This document shows, piece by piece, positions 46,004 through 56,520 of a stretch of 64,000 nucleotides of DNA. Origin of the DNA: Spirodela intermedia (Eukaryota; Streptophyta; Magnoliopsida; Alismatales; Araceae); the NCBI GenBank assembly GCA_902729315.2, contig CACVBZ020000003.1:43565-107564 (forward strand). The letters are read 5' to 3'. A model generated the notes under the pieces. That model ran no database searches. It saw only the letters and a program-made list of their open reading frames with translations, and had not been told where the DNA came from. Every line of letters starts with the position of its first letter. Positions within the stretch are counted from its first letter, which is position 1. A program made the translations under genes and the position numbers.

Positions 46004-46456
46004 CTACGCAGTTAATCTCTGGTTTCCCTGCTCCTCGAGCTCGAAGGCCGAGGCCGGGTAGGTCTTCGAGAGTCCCGCGGGCGTCCTGAAGGTGATCTTG
46101 GTGGTGTCCTTGGGGTTCACAAAGAACTCTCCCAGCGGGATCCAGATGAGCATCTCCCTGGACTTCACCCCCGTCACCCGCCGCATGCGGCGGTCCTCCA
46201 CGAAGCCCGTGACCTCGGCGCCGTAGGAGACGAGGCGGCCGGCCTTGCGGAAGGTGTAGTTGAGGGCCTTCTTCTGGCGGAGCCACACGAAGCCGGTCTG
46301 ACGGTTGATGCCGATCTCCTCGACGTTCTCGATGGGGAGGAGGCCCCTGGGGAGGTTGAGTTCCTCGAGGAGGTCGATGGCCTTCTGGCGGCAGAGGTCG
46401 TCGCCCGTGTAGATCTCCGCGCCGGGGCGGTGGGCCTCGATGGTCTGCTGCGCCAT
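46004..46456 (-). CDS. DUF538 (SVB-like) protein, copy g8 (chimeric surroundings)
   Basis: Complete 150-residue consensus copy with a class II promoter identical to that of g4 but with the Thr-Ala end and 3' flank of g5. The 5' side belongs to the inverted repeat (mirror of g4), and the 3' side is a direct copy of the sequence beside g5. The changeover must lie inside the gene, but the identical bodies hide where. This points to homologous recombination between inverted gene copies. Confidence 0.93.
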   Translation of the reverse strand: MAQQTIEAHRPGAEIYTGDDLCRQKAIDLLEELNLPRGLLPIENVEEIGINRQTGFVWLRQKKALNYTFRKAGRLVSYGAEVTGFVEDRRMRRVTGVKSREMLIWIPLGEFFVNPKDTTKITFRTPAGLSKTYPASAFELEEQGNQRLTA

Positions 46457-49400
46457 TGGTGGAACGTGGACCTGCGGTGGGGTTACGGGCGGGGCGGATC
46501 GGTGGAGCAACCGGTGTCTGAAGGAGAAGGAGAAGGTGACGACCCGTCTGCTGGGGATGAGGAGGAAAGAGAGCTGGCTGATGAGGTGAAGTGATGGGTG
46601 CGATGGAGGCGAGCGGGGTGGGTTTTTATAGTGTGTGGGCCTGACCTCCGGGGAATGAACGAAAGGTTGGTCACTTAGTTTGCAGGAATTAGGGGGGATG
46701 GACGACAGGCTGCGGTTTGATCGCCGCCTCACGGACAGCGGTTGCTCTTCAATGCTCCGTCAAACCCGGCGGCGAGGTCAGCTGTTGTGAAGCATCCAGG
46801 TTTCACAGCATTTAAGGCATCCTTCTTGCTTCTGGCAACCTTGTAGCCTTTGGTTCTTTCTCCGATCCTTATTCGGTGGTGCTTCGGGCCCGCGATACTG
46901 GCGGCTCCCTCAGCGCCTTTCCATGAGACGATGCACCACATCTACCTGCCATCCCAGCATGCACAACTAGAGCCTGCACACCTCTTCTTCATGACACTGG
47001 TCGTTACCATCAACAATCCGCTCGTCCGATAAAATTTGAGATTCTTTTTTTAAAGGCGAGAATAACAAGGTTTCCTTCGGTATGGGGGGTCAAGTCGACT
47101 GGTACAATCGGGGAGCGTCAAACTACTCTATCTGTCTACGTGAGCACTCTCTCTCTCTCTCTCCTTCTCTCTCGCACTCCCTTTCTTTTACTCTCTCTCT
47201 CTCTCTCCCTCTCCCTTCCTCTTCGTCTCATGTAGGGATATCGAAACTGCGGAGACTGTATTGAGAATCTGGTAACGAATGGACCACGAGAGATGAGATA
47301 TATAAAAACAGTGGCATGATGTGTCCAGACCCAATAACAGGATAGTTCAATCAAATGGATTTTATTCGTGATGGATTCGTATAATTACGTGGGGAAGATC
47401 GCTTATTTCGTTATGAAACTTGTAGTCGTCTAAACATATTCGGATTCCCTCGGCAGCTGATCTCGTATGTAGAACTCTTACTTCATAATCTTGTCTGTAG
47501 AATATTTGGAATAACAGGTTTTCTTTGATCCATTGTTTTACTCGTTACTTGGAATGGGAGTCTTGCAACTCATTGAAATGGAAAGCGCAACAGACCACAG
47601 CACACGTAGGTTTATCTAAAACCGAGTCTGGATTAAAAAACTGCGCTCAGAGTCTCGAGGAAAAAACGAGTGGAGTCGTTTAAAGTCAGCCTGACGATTA
47701 ATAAGAAGCTTCCAAGATCATCCTTCGCTTGTTTAATGCAACCAACGGCGAGGCTTGGTTTTTGTACTGAATACTCTGTCAAACCATTGCCCAAGTTGGC
47801 CGTTGTTCCTGCTCCGGTCGTTCACAAGGACTTTTTTGGGCCGCTATTAAATAAATTAGTCTTGATTAACGCCACCCAGCCAAGCCAGTGGAGCCCCATA
47901 AATAGGCCAGGAAGTTGGGGGCGGCCGGTGAGCTTGCCAAGTTTCGATGGACGCTCTCACTGTACACGCCCTTGTTTCATCCTTCCACAATCCGACTGGG
48001 TCCGCCTTTCTTCCATTAAAATGAAGATTGGCATCAGCTGCGGGACCGAACGTGAACATTGAGGGATGAGAGGAAGCCAAGCGCCGATCCACACTGGCAT
48101 CCAATGACATCGACGGTGCGAGTGAAGACGTTTCTCGTCAATTGGACCGTTTACGCCACCCTTTTTGGGTTGTTCTACTCGCTACCCATTCTTGTGAGCC
48201 CTGTTTATAATTTGCGTTTAATTGGAAGGGGGTGGGTAGAATTCATTTTTTGGGAAATGGGAAAAGTTGTCCTCTTATGTTTCGTAAATGGTGCGTTGAC
48301 TGGGTGTGGAAATTGAGGGATTTTAGTATTGAATCTGTCACCCTGTCTCACACGGAGTCACCGCAGCATCATGTGGAAACACCCATTAGCTCTGTACACA
48401 TCATAAAGCTGCTGTTCTTCACTACATCTTAATGTTCTCCGTGTAATTGTTCCCTTCTCTTTTGGGGGACTTCCTAACCACAGTTCCTTGCTCGGGTGGT
48501 TAGTGTAACTGAGAAGAGAATAAACCGGCAAGTAATAAATAATTGAGAAGCGCAAGCGCCTTGCATTTCCTAATCCAATTTGGGACACGGAAGCGCTATT
48601 ATTCAACAAGGAATGGGACCGGGACGGAACCAAATATGTGAACTCATTTTCCGTGCGAGCTTTAGATCCTTTGACTCTTTCTTCTAAAGTTCCGTCCACA
48701 CTCGACGCCGCTTTTCACGATAATGGACTTAGACAGAGGATGCTTGGAGAAGACATTGAAAGTGTAAAACACCCCGTTCAACGGTTATCCTCAACCGCGT
48801 TTACCTTGCAAAGTTTTAAATAGTTTAACGGTTCATTAGATTAGTTCACGGACAGGGGTTGACCCCTGCTGCTTTGCGGAGGGAGGGCAGACATTCAACC
48901 TGACGCCGTCATTATTATGGATTATTTCCGAAAGCATGCGGCCATTCCGAGTTGGTAGTTCATTGGCCAACCGATGAGCAGCAGTTATGATGATGATCAC
49001 AGCATGACTGGCCGCTAACCTCCTATCGGCTTGGCAGAGCAACCAATACCGAATGTCGGCGAACCATTTATGTAAGGAACACTTTATGCTTACTTTCCGC
49101 AAGTCAAACCTACAAGTTATCACGATCTGGCATTAGACGCACGAGAAACAGCTGCATCAACGTGCGGGGCACGCCACAGACAACCGGAGTGGCAGCTGCC
49201 CCGTTTCCCCGAAAGCTTAACCAATGGTACTGAACGCTCTCTCAAACCTCCGGCGAACATGGCCCTCGTTCATGCCCCGATGACCAACGGGCATACCGGC
49301 GGAACCCTACCTAGTTTGAACACTTTATGCCCTCATTCATGTTCGTTTATCCGTCCTCAATTCGCTCTCCCCGCTCGATGGCGATTGGCTCCATCGTGGG

Positions 49401-50490
49401 AGATACCGCCCTCTTTCCTTCACACCACAGAAAACACAGCAGGCGATTTCGTCAAGAAGGATATTCATCTTGATCGCTTTCGCCTCAGGTGTGGCACAAA
49501 CTAATGTATTTTATGTTAATTCAACGCTTCATTATGAACTTAGCCTTTTCCCCTCGGTAAATTTTAGAATTTACCCCGGAACTTAGCCATGGTGACAGAT
49601 ACGATGGAACCACGCAAGCGTTTTCAGAAGATTTACTTTTTCATTGGGCGAGTCTTATGATAAATTTTTCAAAGCAAAGGCTGCGACTCGTCTCTCCCGT
49701 TGGAGTGAGATGAGAAAGATGCTTCGAACACAACATCCCTTGATCCTGATGAAGACGATGTTCTGCTGGGAACTACGTGAGAGCCAAAAGTTTATCATCA
49801 TCATATGTGGTAGTTTGTTGTGCTTCTACTCTATCGTCTTCTCACACGCATTCGCTATTGGAAGTACCATCCTTTCATTGGGTCCTGGGCGACTTGTCCC
49901 CATTTAAGAGAGCATTCAGTGAGTACGTTTCGCCCGCCGCCGGTGGCTTTCTACGGTAGATTAACAGGCAGCCAACTTCGTCAGGGATTCGATACAGTGT
50001 ACTAGGTTGACGGGCTGAAGGGTGAACCTTGCCGTAGAGGCTCAGAACATGCACAGGACGGTGGGAATGAGTGCCAGTGGCGGAAGCTGAAGGAACATGT
50101 GGGGCAATGCTAGCGAGCGAGAAGAGCACACACAGCGACCTGGCACATGCAGGGACAGAGAGACCGAGCGGACCGATTTGCGGGCTGTGAGAGAGAGAGA
50201 GAGAGGTGCATCGAATGGATCTGCCAGGAAGAAGCGCGGAGGATATGCTTAAGAACAGTTGATGCTGAGAAGGAACGGCTGCCACACAAGGAGAAACACT
50301 CATACATATCCGGAGATGAGGTGCCCTACGAATTTGCTTTTATTTTCAATGGTGTAAAGCCTGAACGGTCCTCTTCTGGCTTCCCTAAGACCAACGCTTG
50401 CAGTAAAGAAGAACAAGGAGAAGCGCATTGGCAAGGATAATTTCCCATTTGCTACGTAGAACCCAGTGCCCCAAATTTGTCACGTCCCCT

Positions 50491-50530
<40 letters not shown>

Positions 50531-51310
50531 GACAGAGACAGAGAGCTTAGAGGTCTGGACGGAAGATCGAATCACAAAGAGAGAAAAGGAAACATATAAC
50601 ATCCACTGCATCACTTTCGAAAACTTATTTCCGTATCCAAATGATGCGGCATGGCAAGAAAATCAGCTAGTAAGATTGTGATGACTAAAACTGATTGGTG
50701 GGTTCGTCCGATTGCTTGAAACCTTATTGTAAAAGTGCGACTTCTCCATTCGACTTCGCTTCATCCATTACCGGTCACGTTTTACAATATAAATAATGAA
50801 AACCGGTATTCAAAATAAACAGCCAGAGTTCAAGGATATCGTCTAAACATGGCCTTTTACTAGGCGGGTCAATCTGTGACGATTATTTAATCCGGCCGAC
50901 TGATCACTACTAAGCAGCAAGCAATCACGCAACCACGCGGATCATTTGTTAACACTTCAGCTGGACTGTTTGACGAAGAACACCTTGATTCACTATGTCA
51001 ATGAGACTCCCAATGCGCCAAACTTACATGATTAACTGCCTCAGTTTGATGGCCTCGATTCCACAACTCCGAAGGTTCCTCCGAAACGACCTCAGATCTC
51101 TGTTCCCCCCGCTCTCCCTCAGCCAATCTTTTCTCCTTATATTTACCCGGGAAAAAAGAGAAGACAAAAACGACATGGCAGTAACAGTGGGCGACTTCAT
51201 TGTCCGAACTCCGTTGACAGTACCATTGAAGAATAAGTCATAGTTCTTTAGTGAGCGTTGTAAGTCGACCAAAGACAATCAACAATTGTATCGTGGATTC
51301 TGTACAACTA
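46457..51310 (-). repeat. Spacer T, inverted copy (g8 promoter to g9 3' flank)
   Basis: 4,854 bp, the mirror of 16775-21628, including microsatellites at 47146-47224 and 50491-50544. Rare mismatches include one near 51285 and one near 49652. No gene is supported. Confidence 0.8.
46623..46630 (-). promoter_or_regulatory. TATA box of g8 (class II)
   Basis: TATAAAAA on the minus strand, the mirror of the g4 box. Confidence 0.75.
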
Positions 51311-51763
51311 TCAGGTGAGTAATCTTTGGTTTCCCTGCTCCTCGAGCTCGAAGGCCGAGGCCGGGTAGGTCTTCGAGAGTCCCGCGGGCGTCCTGAAGGT
51401 GATCTTGGTGGTGTCCTTGGGGTTCACAAAGAACTCTCCCAGCGGGATCCAGATGAGCATCTCCCTGGACTTCACCCCCGTCACCCGCCGCATGCGGCGG
51501 TCCTCCACGAAGCCCGTGACCTCGGCGCCGTAGGAGACGAGGCGGCCGGCCTTGCGGAAGGTGTAGTTGAGGGCCTTCTTCTGGCGGAGCCACACGAAGC
51601 CGGTCTGACGGTTGATGCCGATCTCCTCGACGTTCTCGATGGGGAGGAGGCCCCTGGGGAGGTTGAGTTCCTCGAGGAGGTCGATGGCCTTCTGGCGGCA
51701 GAGGTCGTCGCCCGTGTAGATCTCCGCGCCGGGGCGGTGGGCCTCGATGGTCTGCTGCGCCAT
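51311..51763 (-). CDS. DUF538 (SVB-like) protein, copy g9
   Basis: Complete 150-residue consensus copy ending Leu-Thr, followed by spacer T; the mirror of g3. It is divergent from g10, with 1,571 bp between the two start codons, so the two genes share one intergenic control region made of a class I and a class III promoter. Confidence 0.93.
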   Translation of the reverse strand: MAQQTIEAHRPGAEIYTGDDLCRQKAIDLLEELNLPRGLLPIENVEEIGINRQTGFVWLRQKKALNYTFRKAGRLVSYGAEVTGFVEDRRMRRVTGVKSREMLIWIPLGEFFVNPKDTTKITFRTPAGLSKTYPASAFELEEQGNQRLLT

Positions 51764-51931
51764 TGGTGGAACGTGGACCTGCGGTGGGGTTACGGGCGGG
51801 GCGGATCGGTGGAGCAACCGGTGTCTGAAGGAGAAGGAGAAGGTGACGACCCGTCTGCTGGGGATGAGGAGGAAAGAGAGCTGGCTGATGAAGTGAGGTG
51901 ATGGGTGCGACGGAGGCGAGCGGGAGGGATA

Positions 51932-51939
51932 CTTATATA
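51932..51939 (-). promoter_or_regulatory. TATA box of g9 (class I)
   Basis: TATATAAG on the minus strand; a TCP-type palindrome GTGGGACCCAC is at 52290-52300. Confidence 0.75.
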
Positions 51940-53175
51940 GTGCAGTCTTCGCGGGGGACGGATAAGGGAGACGGCTGGTTTAGCGTGTGCGGCGCACAGC
52001 CTGGCACGGGACCGTGGGACGGAATGAACCAGAGGCTGCCGTTTGGTTGGCACGGGTTCTCAGGGGACGGATGAGAAGCTCTGGCTTGGTCGTCCGGGTG
52101 AGTGGAATCGGGGGTGTTAAATGATCTTCGAAACTGGCGGGGAGGCAGGCTGTTGTTCAATGTCCGATGATCCACGGGAACGCCGGCATGGGCCTTTGGA
52201 TTGAAGCACTCTAGTTATCATCACCTAAGGATGCCACCTGGCCCTCATAAGTACACAGCGACTTCTGACGGAGAAAACGAAGCGGAGATGTGGGACCCAC
52301 GCAACTATGGTCCCTTCCTTCTGGGTTTTAATAGCATCCGTGACAAAAGGGAAGCCAGTGGTAGTGAAGGTCAACTGAGGGAGGGGCAGAATCACGTTGA
52401 ATGGAAACGTTCCAAACATGCTGGAAACGATGAGCATCAAGATTGTCCGGCCTTGGTAAATTTTCGGTTAGGGATCTGGTCTGCGAATGACTTCACAAGG
52501 TGGAGTATCTACGTATGGGGACGTCAGAAACTGTGCCCACCCTCTTTTGCCAACACTCCCTGCCTCTCCGCTTAGTTATCGCTCTCGCTTGCATAGTCGG
52601 TGGTCCGTCCCCGCGCCCCCCCACCTCGCGGTTTCTCTAGTATCCATGACTCTCCTTCTGCCTCACCGGTTCCACATTTCCGCCACTCTCGAATGTGCGC
52701 TCAAACATCCGAGGCAATTGTGGACCAGGCAATAATCCCTAATCCAAGGGTGGACTATTTCAGATAGTGAGGGTTACTGCATGGGGTGCGGGGGAGTTAG
52801 GGTGTGAAGAAATCGTATACATCAACGTCAGATACAGATTCGGAGCCGGCCGACAGACTTTAAGACCGAACTGGAGGCTACTAGGTTCTTGGAGGGACGG
52901 ACGATGAATTGAATGCTCTTCCAACCCAGCAGTCCGAGGTCAAACAACTGCGTACAAGGCCGTCCCTCAGAGCAACCAATAAATACCCGCCGGATCAGCT
53001 ACGACGGCAGCGAAAGCACAACCTCCCATTCATCCCCCCAACCCTAGGCTCCCAAACCTTTGCCGACTAATCGCCGCCTTAAGTCCATTCCCTCAGTATC
53101 GTCGCACGCCCGGATGTGACACCCACGCGTTATACCATCTGTCCGTCCTACAAGTCACTCGGGGAAACCGTGCTC

Positions 53176-53183
53176 TATAAGAA
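53176..53183 (+). promoter_or_regulatory. TATA box of g10 (class III, TATAAGAA)
   Basis: TATAAGAA lies 159 bp before the ATG. The leader differs from classes I and II until about 110 bp before the ATG, then is shared. Confidence 0.72.
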
Positions 53184-53334
53184 CCCACCCCGCTCTCCCC
53201 GAACCCTCCAGGCACTTATCAACCGGTATCTCCTCCTCATCCCCAGCAGACGGGTCGTCACCTTCTCCTTCAGACACCGGTTGCTCCACCGATCCGCCCC
53301 GCTCGTAACCCCACCGCAGAACCACGTTCCACCA

Positions 53335-53787
53335 ATGGCGCAGCAGACCATCGAGGCCCACCGCCCCGGCGCGGAGATCTACACGGGCGACGACCTCTGC
53401 CGCCAGAAGGCCATCGACCTCCTCGAGGAACTCAACCTCCCCAGGGGCCTCCTCCCCATCGAGAACGTCGAGGAGATCGGCATCAACCGTCAGACCGGCT
53501 TCGTGTGGCTCCGCCAGAAGAAGGCCCTCAACTACACCTTCCGCAAGGCCGGCCGCCTCGTTTCCTACGGCGCCGAGGTCACGGGCTTCGTGGAGGACCG
53601 CCGCATGCGGCGGGTGACGGGGGTGAAGTCCAGGGAGATGCTCATCTGGATCCCGCTGGGAGAGTTCTTTGTGAACCCCAAGGACACCACCAAGATCACC
53701 TTCAGGACGCCCGCGGGACTCTCGAAGACCTACCCGGCCTCGGCCTTCGAGCTCGAGGAGCAGGGAAACCAGAGATTACTCGCCTGA
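53335..53787 (+). CDS. DUF538 (SVB-like) protein, copy g10
   Basis: Complete 150-residue copy, consensus protein, ending Leu-Ala with spacer A downstream. It shares a silent GTT codon (Val76) with g1 only. An upstream in-frame extension of 73 codons contains no ATG and crosses the TATA box, so the ATG at 53335 is the start. Just before the start the leader reads AGAACCACG where g3 and g4 have AGGTCCACG. Confidence 0.93.
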   Translation: MAQQTIEAHRPGAEIYTGDDLCRQKAIDLLEELNLPRGLLPIENVEEIGINRQTGFVWLRQKKALNYTFRKAGRLVSYGAEVTGFVEDRRMRRVTGVKSREMLIWIPLGEFFVNPKDTTKITFRTPAGLSKTYPASAFELEEQGNQRLLA

Positions 53788-56067
53788 TAATTACATGCGC
53801 GTTCATTGAAACATTTGTTCTATAAAATGTTCATTGTTCGTTGCCCTAGCTCGGGATGAACGAGAGAAAGATAGCTTCTTTTTCACAAAGGCTGCTACGT
53901 TGACTCTGGATTCCTTTTTTCTTTCATCTTCCAGTCATCATATTTATGCTAAACGTGAGCAGGAGAGAAGGACAGTCTGCCGTCTCCTTGCCATTTTTCC
54001 TCGAATACTGAATGAGGACGACTTCGGAAGCTTGAACTCGGGATGCCATCAACGTAAGATGTCAGAGTGTGCCCGGAAAGACGTAAATGATGGGTGTTAA
54101 TCAGCCAGACTATTCAAAAAACCTTGTTGGGATGATCCTTCGTCGCTTGTGCTACGACTCACTCGTCTAGGTATATGGAGCGTTCATTTCGAGTCGTTAT
54201 GGACTTGCATGATTAGAAGAAGATCCATCGGTCTGAAGAGGAGAAAAGATGGCTTTTACCAGTGTGTGTCGTGCATTTGATACTGGCTCTGCGTAAACGA
54301 TAAGTGAATGGCGTAGAGGAATTGAGGGGTTTTCTCACTAGGGATGTCTTGAAATATATTGAGCAAGCTATCTCTATAATGTATTCACTGTAAGAACGGA
54401 GGAAGTAATATTTTTGCGGTTGTTTAGATTTTTCTTCTTTGGTCCTGATGCCGCCCTAAGGTACTCATCGACGATGACAACCATCATGCTTGAACCAGAC
54501 CATGTTAGGCCTTTTGCCTTAAATTGCTCGTTGGTTCAGGCCTATTGATCTCGATTACGCCTCACCGAAATTTAAAATTTTTGTATCGTAATGGAAGTGA
54601 ATTTTCTTTCTAATGGCAGTCTTGCATGGTGGACTCCAGCACTACTGCCGTGCGGAGTGAAAAGAGAGAGAGAGACGGCGACAAGATCGTGATGATGTGC
54701 CTTCCAACTTCGTCTCTCGTGCATATGGTTCCACCTGTCACATGCGCCCAGCCCGTTGACATGCGGCGGACTCATGGAACAGCGTTATTCATTATGTAGG
54801 GGCCTAAGCTCACAAGTGGATAATCAAAGCACAAAATACAATGAACTTGGTGAAGAATTTGAACCCGCATTCATCACCAATAGGCCACCTCCCTGCCAAC
54901 TACCAATTAGCGTTTAGTTCATTCCCTCCACCCCCACCATCACTCCCTTATTTTTAAATATCTTCTTGACTCTACGAATATGGTCCATGTTTCCGTATAT
55001 CCAACCTTTTCTTTAAGGGAAATGCTCAGCGGCAATATCAATCCTGATTCCTTTGACTTTCATTTTTGAAATCTATTTTAGTGTTGAATACCAATTTGCA
55101 ATACCAGTTTGCCGTAGACTTTGCAGCGTGGCGCATGAGTATATTATTTAATCGTTATTCTCTTGATTATAACCAATTGTTTATAATTTTAATGTGACAG
55201 AAAATGAGTTGCCTAGGTTCATCCACGGTGGAAGGGGGTTAAACCGCACTGTTGTGGGGAGAGCCAGCAGACAATCAAGTTGGTCTGAACATCAAAGATT
55301 TCTCATGAGGCTCGAGTGGCCTCGGTAGTACGCATCTAGAGGCTTCCAACCAACCTATGAGTATTACTAACGTGAGAATGGTTGTCCCACGGCCAATGCT
55401 TAATCACGGGATGCCCCATACTTAAATTACAAGTGCTCTAGCACTCTGTTCTTTTGTGTTTTATCTCGGACGGTCAACATTTGTTGGATGCCCGTCTTCT
55501 GCACATAAAGTGAGTTCATTCACTTTACGCAACAATGCTCGGCGGACAACAATGGGTTAAAGTCGGTTGGTTGTGGTTGTATAGCGTAGGTGTCGTCAAG
55601 GCAGAGATGTGAACTTCAATTGTAAATATAAATCATTGATTCACGGTATTCAAAAGCGATAATCGCTCAGGAGACTTGATGTCTGGTCGCTTGTGTCGAG
55701 CTCGTAGCATTTAGGTGGCTTAGTTTGCGTACGCGGGTCAAACGATAATTCTCCCCCTTCACAATGTGACAGGACATCATATTCTGGTTATATCTCCAGC
55801 CGACATTTCTAGTTGTCTTCGTCCATTTGTTCACTCACCATTTTCTCTATTCCTAAGAAATTTCTGCGATTATCAGCGGAAAGATCCTCAAAAATTAGGG
55901 AGACATTTTCACCCGAACGTTTGGCAAGATTCTCAACAATTGGGAACACAGCGATCTTGTGAAAATCAAAAGAATTGTGAGCTTTAACGCGATGGAAAAT
56001 TCCATCTTGTTGCTTCAGGGTACAGATTCAATTTTGAAGATGTAGAGCGACCGAATCCGGGTACGTA
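53788..56067. repeat. Spacer A, copy 4 (between g10 and g11)
   Basis: 2,280 bp, more diverged than the first two copies (for example GGCTGCTACG near 53889, GATTATAACC near 55167, CCACCTCCCTGCC near 54885). The GA run near 54664 is 2 bp shorter and is compensated elsewhere. No gene is supported. Confidence 0.8.
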
Positions 56068-56520
56068 CTACGCAGTTAATCTCTGGTTTCCCTGCTCCTC
56101 GAGCTCGAAGGCCGAGGCCGGGTAGGTCTTCGAGAGTCCCGCGGGCGTCCTGAAGGTGATCTTGGTGGAGTCCTTGGGGTTCACAAAGAACTCTCCCAGC
56201 GGGATCCAGACGAGCATCTCCCTGGACTTCACCCCCGTCACCCGCCGCATGCGGCGGTCCTCCACGAAGCCCGTGACCTCGGCGCCGTAGGAGACGAGGC
56301 GGCCGGCCTTGCGGAAGGTGTAGTTGAGGGCCTTCTTCTGGCGGAGCCACACGAAGCCGGTCTGACGGTTGATGCCGATCTCCTCGACGTTCTCAATGGG
56401 GAGGAGGCCCCTGGGGAGGTTGAGTTCCTCGAGGAGGTCGATGGCCTTCTGGCGGCAGAGGTCGTCGCCCGTGTAGATCTCCGCGCCGGGGCGGTGGGCC
56501 TCGATGGTCTGCTGCGCCAT
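56068..56520 (-). CDS. DUF538 (SVB-like) protein, copy g11
   Basis: Complete 150-residue copy and the most changed of the set: Ile104 to Val (in LVWIPLG), Thr118 to Ser (in KDSTK) and a silent change near codon 42. It ends Thr-Ala. Both substitutions are conservative, so function is probably kept. Its leader and upstream region, including the two-unit GAGAAG leader and the AATTACACAGC variant, are shared with g2. Confidence 0.93.
   Translation of the reverse strand: MAQQTIEAHRPGAEIYTGDDLCRQKAIDLLEELNLPRGLLPIENVEEIGINRQTGFVWLRQKKALNYTFRKAGRLVSYGAEVTGFVEDRRMRRVTGVKSREMLVWIPLGEFFVNPKDSTKITFRTPAGLSKTYPASAFELEEQGNQRLTA

Larger units (their letters stand above)
46013..52986 (-). repeat. Right arm of the ~7 kb inverted repeat
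   Basis: Mirror image of 15099-22072, containing g8, spacer T inverted, g9 and the right part of spacer D. It continues past 52986 into the class III side of spacer D, where the left arm instead has the retroelement. Confidence 0.92.
51764..53334. repeat. Spacer D without retroelement (divergent g9/g10)
   Basis: 1,571 bp holding two outward promoters and leaders. It is the mirror of 61686-63264 (1,579 bp). Open frames of 71-124 codons here are not conserved in form and overlap promoter elements, so none is called. Confidence 0.8.
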
